Source of the DNA: Cavia porcellus | Taxonomy: Eukaryota; Chordata; Mammalia; Rodentia; Caviidae | NCBI RefSeq assembly: GCF_034190915.1 | Contig: NW_026947484.1 | Coordinates: 212,734,657-212,798,656 of the forward strand | Reading direction: 5' to 3' | DNA length: 64,000 bases | Part shown: piece by piece, positions 21,030 to 32,499 of the stretch | Numbering within the stretch: the stretch's first letter is position 1 | Layout of the letters: the number at the start of each line of letters is the position of its first letter | The notes under the pieces: generated by a model | Told to the model about the DNA's origin: nothing | The model's database searches: none | The model's input: the letters and a program-made list of their open reading frames with translations, nothing else | Position numbers and translations under genes: made by a program

Positions 21030-22078
21030 ATGTCACAACAAACAACCAAAAGGCAATCTCTGGCATCCAGCCCAAACAGAACAAGTTCCAGGAGACATGG
21101 CAGAAAGTGGAAGTTGAATACCTGAAATTTTTGGGCTGATGGCAACTGAATAAAGAAATTGCTTCATGAGGCTGTAAAAGAAATTAGATCAGAAATAATA
21201 TCTGAGATAAAAGAAGAAATGACAAGCATAATACAAAGGGTGCTAAGCATATCTAAAGAAGACATAGATTTTAAAAAGAGCATAAGAGAATGAGGGAAAC
21301 CTTAAGTGAACAATATAGAGAAGAATCAGAATGCATGAAACAGACTCAAAGAGATATCTAGGAAATAAAAACTGCATTGAAATCTGGCAAAACTATTTGA
21401 AAGAAACTGAAGATAGACTTTCAGGTTGTGAAGACACATTGAAAGCTAGCGATCATGAAAGAAAAGATCTCTAAAAAACAAGAAATCAGGAAATAATTCA
21501 ACAGCTGCAAGACAATACACCAAAACATAATTTACGAGTGATAGGTATCAGCAAAAAAGCAGGATGACAAATGACATAAAAAGACTATTTACAGAAGTAA
21601 TAGCAGACAACTTCTCAAGAATGGGAAAAGGACCTGACATACAAATAAGTGAGACATATAGAACTCCAACTAGCCATAACCAAAATAAATCTACACCCAG
21701 ACATATAATAATCAAGATCCCAGGAATTCAGCACAAAACAATATTTTAAAGAGATAAAAGGAACAGATCACCTATAAATTAAAACCCATCAGAATCATGA
21801 CAGACTTAACCCAAATCATCAATTCAAAAACTTGGAGTGAAGTATTTCAAATTCTGAAAGAAAACAACTTCCAACCCAGATTGATGTACCCTGCAAAACT
21901 ATCTTTCAAAATTAATGGAGAAATAGGATACTCCCATGACAAAGAACAACTGAAGGAATTCATGACCACAAAACAAACCCCACAAAGACTACTGAAGGAC
22001 ATTCTAGAGAGAAATAAAAATGACCACAGTTCCAGGAACAGCAGCAGAGTGAGATCACCAAGCAGGGTGGAGAATTGA
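21030..22078 (+). pseudogene. L1 ORF1 (RNA-binding chaperone), broken
   Basis: ORF1p coats L1 RNA as a trimer and acts as a nucleic-acid chaperone. The likely start is the ATG at 21030. A stop follows within about 30 codons and more occur in the coiled-coil part (21180-21480). Open segments then show family features. 21564-21749 contains an RRM-like stretch with 'AYRT'-type 'TYRTPTSHNQNKSTPRHIII'. 21797-22078 contains the C-terminal-domain signature 'NFQPRLMYPAKLSFKINGEI' followed by 'KEFMTT'. Small deletions separate the segments. It cannot make a full protein now, but the C-terminal domain is well preserved. Confidence 0.88.
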
Positions 22079-22149
22079 ATAGAAGGGAAAAGTAGGAAGC
22101 CAGTGGCAGGCACAAAGCATGGAAGAAATGAACCAGTGCAAGGTTGGCC

Positions 22150-22345
22150 ATCATCATTAATGTAGATGGCCTCAATTCACCAATAAAAGAAACACAGGCA
22201 GAGTGGATCAAGAAACAGGATTCATCAACATGTGGTATACAAGAAACACATCAACTCAAAAGGAAATTCATAGACTGAAAGTCAAAGGAGAGAAAACAAT
22301 GCTCCAAGCAACAGGGAACCAGAAAAAAGCAGGGGTAGCTGCCCG
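22150..22345 (+). pseudogene. L1 ORF2 N-terminal endonuclease remnant
   Basis: ORF2p normally carries an endonuclease and a reverse transcriptase. Here only the first 60-65 codons remain: about 22158-22345 gives 'INVDGLNSPIKETQAEWIKK', 'QDSSTCGIQETHQL' (the N-terminal endonuclease strand order, with the QETH motif kept) and then a stop. At about 22345 the sequence jumps to ORF2-end words ('gtcaactgcagaatggataa'). The reverse-transcriptase region is entirely missing, so the element could not move itself. Confidence 0.82.
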
Positions 22346-22590
22346 TCAACTGCAGAATGGATAAGAAAGATATGGAATTTTTTATAAAATTTAAAGCTAC
22401 AGCTGAGTAAAGAAAGATAATCACCAGGCTCTTATAAGTAAATGGATACAAGTTGTGATCATGCTCTTGGGTGAAGTGGTTTGGACTCACATAGGTGAAC
22501 ATCATGTTGTCTCCCTAGTATGAAAAACTGAAGCAGTTAGTGGGATCCAAAATGTACAATAGATAGTGTGAAAGTGAAAAGAGAAGGTAG

Positions 22591-22984
22591 TAGCCATTTT
22601 TAATTCCCTATTATCTTGTTATAAAGTCCTGTATCATTTTCGTTGTTTTGTTTTGATTGGTTTTATTATTTGGTTTGGTGTGGTTTTTATATTTGATAGC
22701 ATGGGCAGCTATTTTGAAGATAACAAGATACATTGTGGTAGCCATTGTTGATTTCCTATTACGTTGTTTTGAAGTCCTGTATCACTTTCACTGTTTTGTT
22801 TTGCTTGTTTTTGTTTGATTTTATTAGGTCTGATGGTATGGGCAACTATTTTGAAGATAACAAGTCATCATGGCAACCATTATTCATTTCTTATTATATT
22901 ATTTTGAAATCCTGTATCACTTTCATGTTTTGTTTTGATTGGCTTTATTTTGTTTGGTTTTATTCTCTTAAAACTAAAAATAAA
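22591..22984 (+). repeat. Three tandem monomers in the L1 3' UTR
   Basis: Units start at about 22591, 22739 and 22872 (spacing about 148 and 133). Each carries a 'tagccattnttnatttccta'-like start, 'aagtcctgtatca(c/t)tttc', a (T)TTTTG-rich stretch, and in the first two 'gggcanctattttgaagata'. The same monomer type occurs at 13595-13895 and, as a single diverged unit, at 37860-38050. It is therefore a property of the local L1 family. Confidence 0.85.
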
Positions 22985-23019
22985 ATATAAAAATAAATAA
23001 AAAGAATGGTTTCACAGGA

Positions 23020-23890
23020 TTGAGAATCCTGCTTTGAAGCAAGGGGCACTTTGCAAACTAAATCTCTTTGTTAGTTGAAATGTGTACCTAAGCAGAACCA
23101 CAGCCTTCATCTCTTCTATGTGAAAGAAATGTAAATCAAGTCCCCAAAAGCAAAATTGTCTTTTTATTCCATTTGGTGAAGCCAAGAGCTGTGACTTTGG
23201 AGACCCCACCTAGCAAGTAGCAGATGGAGTGTGGATTTCTCATCTCTGCCTAACTTATCTGTAGCACATATTAACCCATTTTCACAACCCAGCTGGCTTC
23301 AACAGCACTGGGGTGTTAGAGAGGGAGGCTGCCCAAGCTGAAGGCTTCTCCATGGGAATGAACTGAATGCCTTGTTCCCTTTCAGCCCCTAATCTACCCT
23401 TTTTTCTCCACTTCTGTGCCCCTCTCATGTGTAGCAGAGCTTCACTGCTCTACTGGTCCTGTCTCCTCCTTTTTTCCACTGAGCCCTCCTCAGTAGACCT
23501 CCCCCTGCTGCCCCAAGTCATCCCTTACTACTGGATAAACACTGAGCTCCTCCATGACACCATGTCCAGAAAAGAGCCTCTCGATAGCATTCCAACTCTA
23601 CGAGGACAGGTGTGGGGCATTCTTGTTCCTCCAGAAGTCTGAAGCTCAAGCTCTGGGCCTCATCTGTGTATGTACTGGAGCTCAGATCTTCCCTGGAAAG
23701 TCATTCCTGAGAGCTTTAAGAACTCTAGGAACAGACAAAGACAAGTTTGGATTAAAGAGAAATTCAAACAAAATACAAATCAGATGAATGTGGAATGGGA
23801 AAGGTATCTCTAAAGGGGAAATATAATAAGATAGCTCCCAAATAGTACAACATAGTAATTGGCACTTAGTATTTTTCAAAACCATTCTAG
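23020..23890. other. Unique DNA, no gene seen
   Basis: No repeat or exon recognised. Frames at 23367-23642 and 23554-23787 (plus) overlap each other and lack domain features. Confidence 0.4.
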
Positions 23891-23894
23891 ACTA

Positions 23895-24035
23895 ATCACA
23901 GCTTCCCTCTAAGGAAGGCAGGACAGTGACAATTATTTCCAATTGATCAGTGAGGCAGCTGAAGATAGGTTCAGTGCCTAACCCAACCCTAAAGACAGAG
24001 TCATTGGTAAAGCTGAGCCCAGAATTGGAATTTTC
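23895..24035 (-). repeat. MIR SINE fragment
   Basis: 'atttccaattgatcagtgag' followed by 'gcagctgaagataggttcag' and 'aaagctgagcccagaattgg' keeps the reverse MIR order ('ttttacagatgaggaaac...agagctgggattcgaac'). Diverged. Confidence 0.6.
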
Positions 24036-24039
24036 TTTC

Positions 24040-25255
24040 TCCTCCACCAATGACAAGGGCATTATCCTATTACGATGCTGTGTGAGGCATATATATGTAT
24101 CTCCTAATTAAACTCATGTTAGTCAATTCAGTTTCATTATTTTCTGTTAGGATATGATGGGAAGTGTTGCTCTTGCCCTAGACTGCAGGGATCTGTGACA
24201 GACTGGCCAAGCTGATAGGCATCATGGTGATGGGCTGGCGACCAATAACTCCCTGAGTAAAATATTCATTAGGAGTAGTCACTATAAATATCAGTGGAGT
24301 TAAGATTCCTAAAATGTTATTTGGATGCCTATTGTTCATGACATGTGCCCTATCCAACACTTATCTCTGGAAATAACATAGGACATAAATCTGTGGTCTC
24401 TGCTGTAAGGATGCCCTGTGTATAATGAAGATAGTGGTCCAAGGGAGTCCCCAGTCTGCAGGCGGTGCAACCCCCATCCTAATGGGTCACCTATGTGATA
24501 GAACTAACATGGCCACACTGTTAGATCAATGCTTTTTTGAGCAGGTGTGTCAGCAAGTGGGTCTGTATGGATTTCTGAGGGATTCTGGTCCAGAACCTTC
24601 TCCTTTCCCATGTAAAGTCTAAAGGGTAAGGCCTCCCACATTCAAGCTCCTGATCAAATGTTTCCAAATTGGTGGGCATATGGGCATGTGAATGCATCTT
24701 TGGAGGTAACTAGGAGACTTTTAAAAGAAAAATAAGACTATTCAATAGTACCAACTGATGCTCTTGCTGAAAACGTGAGAACAGATCTGGTATTTTTGTT
24801 TATGAAGTTGAGAATTAGATTTTTAAGTAAAATTCCCCCAATATTTAAATACTGATTCAAAAAATTTTAACACTCTAAAACTTGAGTGGTGCACTTCTAA
24901 GGGAAAATTCTGCTTCTACAAGTTTACTACATTGAAAAATTTCATATCCAGGGAAGTTGAAAGAAAAATAAGACAAATGCCTTTATTCCCTTCACCTACA
25001 CTCAGCTATTGCTAATATTTTATCCATGTACACACTTGCTTTGGCATTCTCTCTAGTCATACACACTTTCTCTTTGCTAAATGACTTGAAACTTGTAAAA
25101 TCCATGATACATAACCCTTAAATACTTCACATGTATAGCCTGAGAGCCAGGGTATTCCTACATAACCAGAACATGGTTGTCATATTTGAGAAACTAAACT
25201 TGATGCAATATAATTTAATATGTTTTATATTCAAATTCTCTTAATAGTTTTCTGG
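24040..25255. other. Unassigned AT-rich DNA
   Basis: A 61-codon minus-strand frame (24178-24360) and a 65-codon plus-strand frame (24425-24622) overlap no known domain that I recognise. The 24150-24620 block has an LTR-like feel but no clear ends. The rest is AT-rich without visible structure. Confidence 0.35.
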
Positions 25256-25262
25256 GCTTAGT

Positions 25263-25690
25263 CAACTCATAGTTAATCACTGTGACCAAATAACTGAGAA
25301 AAACAGCTCAAAGCAGCAAAGGTTTATTTTGGATCAGGGTTTCAGAGATTTCAGTCTATGCTTAGCTGGCTTGAAGACAGACGCATTATGGCAGAAGAGT
25401 GTGACAGAGGAAAGCTAGTCATCTCATGGCAGCTGGAGAGCAGAGAAGAGAGAAAGAGCTGAAGAGGAAGGGTCCTAGTACCAGATATAGCCAGGCCCTA
25501 TGATCCACTCCTTTCTACCAGGCCCCACCTCCTATTTCCATCATCGTGCAATAATGTCATCAAATCATGATGACTCCACTGATGAAATTGAGTCCCCATA
25601 ACTTATTCACTTCCTAAAAACCCATCTAATGGCAGCCAAACCATTACCACATGAGTTTTGGGGGACATTTCAAACTCAAACCAAACATCC
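25263..25690 (-). mobile_element. MaLR-type LTR, minus strand
   Basis: Read on the minus strand it runs 'ggatgtttggtttgagtttg', 'ggaggtggggcctggtagaa', 'tgccatgagatgactagctt', 'ccaaaataaacctttgctgc' (poly(A) signal) and '...cagttatttggtcacagtga'. This is the order of ERVL-MaLR (MST/MLT-like) LTRs. It is joined to internal sequence at higher coordinates, so it is the 3' LTR of the element at 25263-26760. Confidence 0.82.
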
Positions 25691-26760
25691 ATCCTTGATT
25701 GCTAAAGGTTTGTATCCATCTTATTACAGAATGTGCATTCAGTCCACCTCCAAAAGTCCCCAAAGTCTTAACAATTCCTGCAGTGCTCAAAGGCCCAACA
25801 TCAAAGTCTCCTCTGAGACTCAAGGCAAACTCAGCTGTGAACACCTACAAAAATGAAAAACCAAGTTATATATTCCCAAGATACAATGGCACAGGATAAA
25901 CATTCCTATTCCAAAGGAGATGGTGAGGGCATCAAAAAGGAGGAATGGGATAAAGTAAGACCAAAGTCCAGCAAGGCAAAGTTAAATTCTGTGGTTGCAT
26001 GTCCAGTATCTGGGGCACATGGTTGTGTGAGGTGAGCTCCAAAGAGCTTGAGCAACCCTGCCCTTACAGTTTTGTTGACTGCAGCCCATATGGCCTCTTC
26101 CCTGGGCCAGCTATGCTCACTGCCCGCAGATTTCCTCACCAGATGTTCTACATTCCTGAAATCTCTAACTTCCTTGGGTCTCTACTGAAATTTCAGTTTC
26201 ACTGTCACAACTTTATGTATCACTCTTTCAGGGACTGGTTACATGACTTCAACCCTGTCACACATCGCTGGTCTTCCAGGTCTTCCTTTGAGATTTCAGT
26301 GGAAGCTTCTATGACCCCATAACTCTTTCACTGCGTATGTTTGTAAAACCAGCACCACATTGATGATACCAAGGTCTTCCACTATCTTGAGTGGTAGCTG
26401 GATCCTTTTGGACCACAGTTGCTGTTATCCCTGAGTGCCTAAAGCACTGAAGTTGATGAACCCTAGGTGTCCCTGAGTCACCATGGCAGCCTGAGTCTCT
26501 CTCCTTAATGCAGTTTCATCAAAGAGTTTATTCTTTTATGCCTTGAACCTACGATGTGTGTGGTCTGGCCAATTCCTGAGATGCCTTTAAGGTTTCTTTC
26601 CTACTGTCCTGGTGCAAAGTACTTGGCTTCTTTTTTTAACAACACTAATCTCTTTAGCAATACTGATCTGAGGCCAAGTACAGTAGAATTCCCAGTGCCT
26701 CTGTCCTCTGCAGGGCGGTGGGCTTGGGGGACTATCTGTTAGTATTGGAAATAAGGACTG
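25691..26760 (-). mobile_element. MaLR internal region, minus strand
   Basis: On the minus strand the part next to the LTR reads 'tttgccttgctggactttgg' and 'gccattgtatcttgggaata'. These are typical words of the 3' end of MaLR internal DNA. Further in there are repeated 'aggaatgtagaacatctggt' and 'agtattgctaaagagattag' segments of the same internal family. Only about 1.07 kb remains and no 5' LTR is seen beyond 26760. MaLR elements are non-autonomous relatives of endogenous retroviruses; short open frames here have no intact protein. Confidence 0.75.
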
Positions 26761-27089
26761 TACTTTCATAAAAGGAGATCAAAATGGCAATTTAAAACAT
26801 GAACCAATATGGACATTGACTTGAGGGTAACTACTAGGCTGTAGTTATACAGACCAGGCACACTGAATTATAGCATACTTCGGCTACAAAGCATACTTTG
26901 GCTATGCAAGCAAAGTAGTGTAGACATAACCTCAAGTACAGCTATTTCTGGACATGAGTTTCTTCATGTGGCCAGTAGTCATTATTCTCAAATATACATT
27001 TCAGGTATAGTATTTTGATTTTTAAGTTATTGAATATCTACCATAGACTGTGCATTTCCCCATGTTGTACGCAATTTAAGTTACCAAGA

Positions 27090-27134
27090 GTTTTTATCAA
27101 TTTAAATTATCCGTTTTTATCAATTTAAATTATC
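27090..27134. repeat. 23-bp tandem duplication
   Basis: 'gtttttatcaatttaaatta' plus 'tc' occurs at 27090-27111 and again at 27113-27134 with no mismatch. Confidence 0.9.
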
Positions 27135-27261
27135 AAGAGCTCAGCTGATGTTGATGAAAGCTCAGTAATCTTCCTACAGTCACAAACCTAATCCACAGAA
27201 TAAATTAGGATATTCCTGAGCACAAAAGCAGCGTACTTTAGTGGCTGGCGTGTATTGTAAC

Positions 27262-27335
27262 TCAGTGGAGAGTGATTGTATACAATGCACGGGGCTCTGA
27301 GCTAAAACCCCAGTACTGCAAAATATACTAACAAA
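27262..27335 (+). mobile_element. Decayed ID-type SINE
   Basis: 'gtgtattgtaactcagtgga', 'gagtgattgtatacaatgca' and 'ctaaaaccccagtactgcaa' preserve the ID order (A box with 'ctcagtgg', B box region, 'ccccagtac' end) with many changes. Confidence 0.55.
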
Positions 27336-27566
27336 AATAAAGAACAGGATGTTTTAATCCATAGCAGCAACAAGCAGATTAGTAGAAGTGGGGCACTAGG
27401 AAGAGGAAACAATGAGAAGTCACTGCTTAATGGGTACAGAGTTTCTTTTTGCAATGACAGAAATGGAATTATATAGCAGTGATAGTTTCTCAGCACTGTG
27501 ATTATACCAAAATCCACAAACATATTCTTTAAAATGGCTTCAATGGTAAATTTTGTGTTGAATGAA

Positions 27567-27756
27567 TTTTTTTTCTCAGCACTGACTACTGAACCCAGGG
27601 CCTTTGCTCTGACATCCCCTTGCCCTTTTTTATCTTTTATTTTGAGGTAAAGTCTCACTAAGTCACTCAGGTGCCCAGGCTGAGCTTGAACTTGCCCTTC
27701 TCCTGCCTCAGCTTTCCAGAGTGCTGGAATGATAGGCCCACATCAGCAGGCCTGGC
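27567..27756 (-). mobile_element. B1-dID dimeric SINE
   Basis: On the minus strand a B1 half ('gtgggcctatcattccagca', 'gctgaggcaggagaagggca', 'gtgagactttacctcaaaat') is followed by an A-rich linker and a deleted ID half ('ggccctgggttcagtagtca'). This B1 plus dID order defines the B1-dID family of non-muroid rodents. Confidence 0.8.
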
Positions 27757-27899
27757 TTATGTTTCATGAATTTTGTCTCAATTTTTAAAAACCAAAAGCA
27801 AAACAAACAGAAATAAGTATATTTTTCTCTAACTGTGCTGACTTTCTAGTAAAAACAATTAAACCAGAAATGAGTCAGGAATATGGGCAAACTTGTGAA

Positions 27900-28285
27900 C
27901 AAATGCTGGTTCCATTATTCTTCATAAAAATGCAATTTGGAAATAACCTAACTATCCAATAATAAGAAGCTAGTTAAGTAAAATGTGAGATAAAAACTGA
28001 GAAGTGACTGTGGAGGCATTCCAAATTATGTCTTAACAGAACTCTCAGTGACGTGGGCATGTGCTCACCATACACTGTTCGAGGAGGAAGGGTGCAGCCT
28101 TGTGTGTAACTGTATACACCTGCATGTGTACACTCACCAGCTGAAACAAAAATGTGCCAAACTGTTAATACTGGATATGTCTGGGTTGTGAGATTATTTT
28201 TTTCTATGCTTTTTTGTGCATTCCAAGTTTTCTCTAGTAATTATTTGTTACTTTTATAATAAAAAAGCACAAAGTTGTTTAAACA
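27900..28285 (+). mobile_element. Old L1 3' UTR
   Basis: 'ggaaataacctaactatcca', 'agctgaaacaaaaatgtgcc', 'aaactgttaatactggatat', 'gtctgggttgtgagattatt' and 'cttttataataaaaaagcac' follow the old L1M 3' UTR order. Confidence 0.65.
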
Positions 28286-28289
28286 AATT

Positions 28290-29800
28290 TAGCAAAGTTT
28301 TCCCTGTGTTCTGTGGCTCTAGGCGTAGTTCCCAGGACCTCTTTTCTCTTCTCCCTCTGCTTCCCCTCTCTGCTCAGATAAATAAAAAGCAGATAAATAT
28401 TTCGAAGGTCCTCATCTCAAATGCTGCTCAATCCCAGCAGCAAATTAAAGCGATACTGCCCGGGCTCACAGACCTAGCAATGGCCCTGAAACTTCGAGTC
28501 TCTATAGCTGGAGCCCTAGATCTCCTCTCAGGAATCCAGACAGGCCTTACAGGAAATAGCTAGTTAGCATAGGATGGGGGGAGAGGTCGTGGATACAGGA
28601 GGGCCCCAAGGCTCCCCCACTCAAAACTAGAGATGTGCTATTAAGAAGCTAACACAAGAAGTGTTAACAGTTATCAACACCTCAGTGTGGCTGAGCTTGT
28701 CAGTTTCCTGAGAATGAGCTGATAAGAAGACAAGGAAATCACACCCCCCAAAATAATGATAAAGTCTATCTCGGATTTCTTTAGCTCCATGGAAACAGAT
28801 CCTGGCTTTTAAAAATATATAAAATTAGTAAGGATTGAGATCATTTTAGGGAGAAGGGCTCTCTGGCCTAGCTGCATACTGCAAATAGTTGGAAAGTTGT
28901 TGTTTTTTTTTTTTTTTTTTTTTTTTTAAATACAAAAGCTCAGCACTCCCCACAGAGATTCTGACATCATTGGTCTCAGGTGGAACTCAGTAATCAGCAT
29001 TTTCTTAACATCTATTCCACACCAAGATTCCACCCATGGTTGAAAAGTGCTGGGTTTATGTAACCCTTGCTGTGAAAAGTAACTTAAAGAAGTGTGCAAA
29101 AGAAAGCATTCATAAGTACCGGACAATAAGTGATTTCCTCTATTCTGAAGACAAAATTTTTTTAAAGAACAACAATCTACATTACACTTGTGCATAATCA
29201 AGATTCTCTTGTCCCACCATTCTACTGTTAGAAAGAGAGCCAAAGGAAATAACCACCAATGCAAAGAAAGATTTATTTGGAAAGATGTTATTTATAACAT
29301 CAAAGATTCTGAGACAATATTACCATCTATTTTTTTTCTGAATCCCTGAAACCTGGAACAAGTTGGAACTGGTCATAAAACAAAACAAACAAAACAAGAA
29401 AACAAGCAGGCAGAAAATTGTAAATGCAGTGTTAACCTTTTAGATGTGGGCATGAGGGTGTTCTCTGTATGAGTTGGTCCTTTCTGTCTGCAAACAAAGA
29501 GGGCATGTTGGGGTTAACTTAGGGTAACGAGGGTGTTTTGGAAGGATACAGAAAAGTGAAGAACAGCAAATAACCTCAAATGCACTAAATAGCAGGTCTC
29601 AGAGAGGCTGAACCACCAGTTGGAAAATATTTTCTTGTTTAGGAACAACACAGCTGTAGTGGTGTGGTTATTTACTCAGCCCCTTAGCAACAGATGCTGA
29701 CGCTCCAGTCACACTGGTGACTGGCTCACTCCCCTCCCCTGGCTGCACTGTCCCCATTGCTACTGGCTTTCAGAGTTTTTCCAGGCTAGGCTCTCTAGAA
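28290..29800. other. Unique DNA with a poly(T) run
   Basis: A T-run of about 25 lies at 28903-28927, possibly the tail of a minus-strand retrocopy, though the adjacent 28930-29270 is not recognised. The frame at 28216-28563 (plus, 115 codons) starts in L1 sequence and lacks a domain. No exon is supported. Confidence 0.4.
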
Positions 29801-29804
29801 GAAC

Positions 29805-29945
29805 TCATTTATTCTAATAATTCTTTATTTCATTAAACTGACAAGTATTTATTAAGCTAAGCTCTTTATAGACAGCAAAGATATAGCATTAACCAAAATG
29901 TACAAAGTCCCTGTGCTCAGATCTTTCATTCTAGTAGAAAAGATA
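29805..29945. repeat. Ancient L2-like fragment
   Basis: 'gacaagtatttattaagcta', 'gcaaagatatagcattaacc', 'aaagtccctgtgctcagatc' and 'ttcattctagtagaaaagat' follow the same mammalian repeat pattern seen at 45415-45690. Confidence 0.55.
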
Positions 29946-29953
29946 AAGAAAAT

Positions 29954-29955
<2 letters not shown>

Positions 29956-29994
<39 letters not shown>
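29956..29994. repeat. (CA)n microsatellite
   Basis: About 19 uninterrupted CA units ending in 'ccccag'. Likely polymorphic in length. Confidence 0.97.
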
Positions 29995-29996
<2 letters not shown>

Positions 29997-29999
29997 CAG

Positions 30000-32035
30000 C
30001 TGGGAAGTTTAGGTAGAACAAGATAAGAAGCAGGACAGATGACAAGTTTCCCTTTTTCTGTGTAAGCATCCCTACTGCAAAGGCAGTCAGTGTACCCCAT
30101 CATACTGGAAGAAACTTCGTAAGAAGTCACAAGAATCAGCCACATGAAGGGAGCAGATCCTAGAAGGGTGAAAGTTCCACACATGCCCAAAGAACCGGGT
30201 GCCATGACTGAAGTGGTTGTGTGAGCAGGCAAAGCCAGTTTTCCAGAAGGTTCCAGAAGCACAAAGAAGATTGTGGTGAGGGGTGATGTGTGGATCCTGA
30301 CCGCTGAAGACAGGAGCATACTGAATTCAAAGGGGTAAAAAGAGAAAGGCCAAGTGGCCCAGTTTAAGCCTCAGGAATTTGTTCTTTTAATTTTGCAGTT
30401 TTAGTCAAATGACTTGAGGGACAAAATGCAATGCTACTCTTACAATAAAAAGTCAGATGGCGTTGCACACAGAGGAAAAAAGTGGAGGAAGGAGAAGCTG
30501 AGAGGAAGGGAAAGGAAAGGGGGGAAGAGAGACAGAATTAAGGACTGCAAGAAAGGAAAGAATTAAGAATGACTACAGTTTTTGCCTTGAGTAACTGAAA
30601 AATTGCTAAGATAAGGAAATACTGGAGAAGAAGGAATGGGGAATGTGGGGAGTTCGGTTTGAGACATACTTAGCTTGAAATGCCATCCAAATGGACATTT
30701 CAAATAACCGCTGAGTGTATGAATAACCTTCAGGGTCCAGCCTGAGGCATCCACTTGGGATTGTCAGCATATTTACGGTTGCATGTGGAACTGGATGAAG
30801 TCAATCAGAGAGTGCCTGTGCATGGGAAAGAGAAAGCTGAGGTTGAACCCTAGATCCTCCAATATGCAAAGATCAAGAATATGAAGGAGACCTTGCTAAG
30901 CAGGCTGAGACAGAGCATCCAGGCCAAGGAGCCAGATCTTCATGTCAAGAGAACTGCCAGACCCTAAGGGCAGCCTGACCCCTCCTTAGCGTGGTCACTT
31001 GAATTTTCCTCAGTGTCCTTCTCTCCACACCTCTAGGCTTCAGAGTAGTAGCTCTTTGGTCCCTGTCACTCTCAGGCCTCAGATCCCTCTTCAGGGAGGT
31101 TTGCTCCAGCACAGGGCCCAGCCCCCTTGGCACGCTCTCTGAGATGAAGTCTGGTCTCTGACATTTCTTGCAGCCTCCCTCTCCTCTCTGGGGCTTTCCA
31201 CCTGACTTCTCAGACCCCTGAGACATAGGCCCGTTTCCTCCCTGAGGTGTCCTGCCCTAGCAGGGAGCAGTTGCATTTCCTCCTGGGGGAAGTGACTACT
31301 TACAAAGGGTATCAGAGGGCATTGTTTCTAATGAGGGCATCTGGGGTCGCTCCCTAGGGCTTTTGGGGGCAAAGGGCCTTCACAGTAAGCTGCAACTCCT
31401 TTCCACTCCCTTGCCTGTGTCCAGAACTCTCCTCAATCTGCCTTTCTTAGCTCTCTCTCTTTCTCTCTGTTGCCCTTTCTCTGCTCCCCTCCTACCCTCC
31501 CCTGGCACCCCAGCCTTCACACAGCCTGACTCATTGGAAAATGTGAGAAATTACTTAATAACAAAGTGCCCTGGGGAAATGGACAGGTAAAAGGCTCTAA
31601 AGAAATGATTTCATCTCATGCTTAATTTAATAAGAACTATGCTTACAGTACCTCCGCCGGTGAGGGAGATAGACAGCAGATAAGTAAATGAGATGAACAG
31701 TCTGTCTGCACTGGAGCATGTAATCTTGGAGAGCTGAAAATTCTCTCTCCGGATGCAAATAGGGCCATGCCAAGGACGGAGCACTGCCTAGCCTAGGAAC
31801 AGAGAATGGGGCCCGCCTGGTGTCAACCCCAGAGCTAACACTCACAGGGGAAATGACTTTGCTTCTCTGAGTTCCAGCCAGGAAATCACAAAGAGGTAAG
31901 ATCAAGGATAGGTAAAATAGAGGAAAAAACGAGTTTTTTGCATTGTTCTTTTAAAAAGTCTACAACATTGAGACATGAAATTAACCAAGCTTACCTTTTT
32001 CCTTCCAGGAAACTTATTACAAAAAAAAAAAAAAA
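30000..32035. other. Unique DNA, no gene seen
   Basis: Purine-rich at 30470-30560. Moderately GC-rich at 30940-31520 with pyrimidine-rich tracts. A short A-run lies at 32022-32035. No domain-bearing frame: the 155-codon minus frame at 29852-30319 crosses the CA repeat and shows a Val/Cys run from it. Confidence 0.4.
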
Positions 32036-32044
32036 TAAGTTCCT

Positions 32045-32490
32045 AGAGACGCAATAAACCTCTAAATTGGGCTGATGCTTTCACCTGTAAACTGCAGGGC
32101 TTCATCCCACAGACCTCCATCCTCCAGGAAGCAGCACTATGACGTGGGCAGCTTATGGCTAATCCTCAAACACACGGAAATGGTGGGCCAATCACAATAG
32201 GCATATACAAGCTAGATCATAGTCTTCCAGCCACCCCCCAGACCACATTCAAAACCCCCAACCTCAGACCATAATGTGCTTCTCTCTTACAGGCCTGTGC
32301 TCTCTTCTCTTTGAGTGTGTGCTCTTAATTCTGCCTAAAAATCCTTTCTAATGCCTTTTCTGGCCACAGAAAATTCCTTCTCTGTGACAGGTGTCAGTAA
32401 ACCTAGTATCAGTCCAATGGATGGAGCGATTTGAGGTCTCCATTTCCTCTTTGAGTGATTTCCTCAGATTCCGCCTAGTGGCAGCAATAG
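32045..32490. repeat. Possible LTR, unclassified
   Basis: The block has LTR-like layout: a region with 'gccaatcacaataggcat', a C-rich run ('ccaccccccagacc'), a CT-rich segment near 'gcctgtgctctcttctcttt', and 'ttgaggtctccatttcctct' near the end. I see no defined TG...CA ends, target duplication or primer site. Treat as a guess. Confidence 0.3.
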
Positions 32491-32499
32491 AACCTATTT

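Larger units (their letters stand above)
20760..23004 (+). mobile_element. Complete-ended L1 LINE lacking most of ORF2
   Basis: A 10-base direct repeat, aacggtttca (20750-20759) and aatggtttca (23005-23014), flanks the element. It starts with an L1-like 'tgggaggccaccatcacg' leader of about 270 bases, then ORF1 (21030-22078, broken). The first part of ORF2 follows, the sequence jumps at about 22345 to the last few hundred bases of ORF2, and then comes a 3' UTR of three monomers and an A-rich tail. The copy is about 2.25 kb, against 6-7 kb for a full L1. Because both ends are present, the loss of ORF2 is internal and is not 5' truncation. Confidence 0.87.

Noticed and set aside
21797..22078. 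93-codon frame as a host gene
   Set aside because: It is the C-terminal domain of L1 ORF1, within an L1 bounded by a target duplication.
22591..22984. CRISPR-like or satellite array
   Set aside because: Only three diverged units without regular short spacers, located at an L1 3' end in a mammalian genome.
32045..32490. Confident retroviral LTR call
   Set aside because: Composition is suggestive, but no terminal TG...CA, target duplication or partner LTR was found, so it is kept only as a low-confidence feature.
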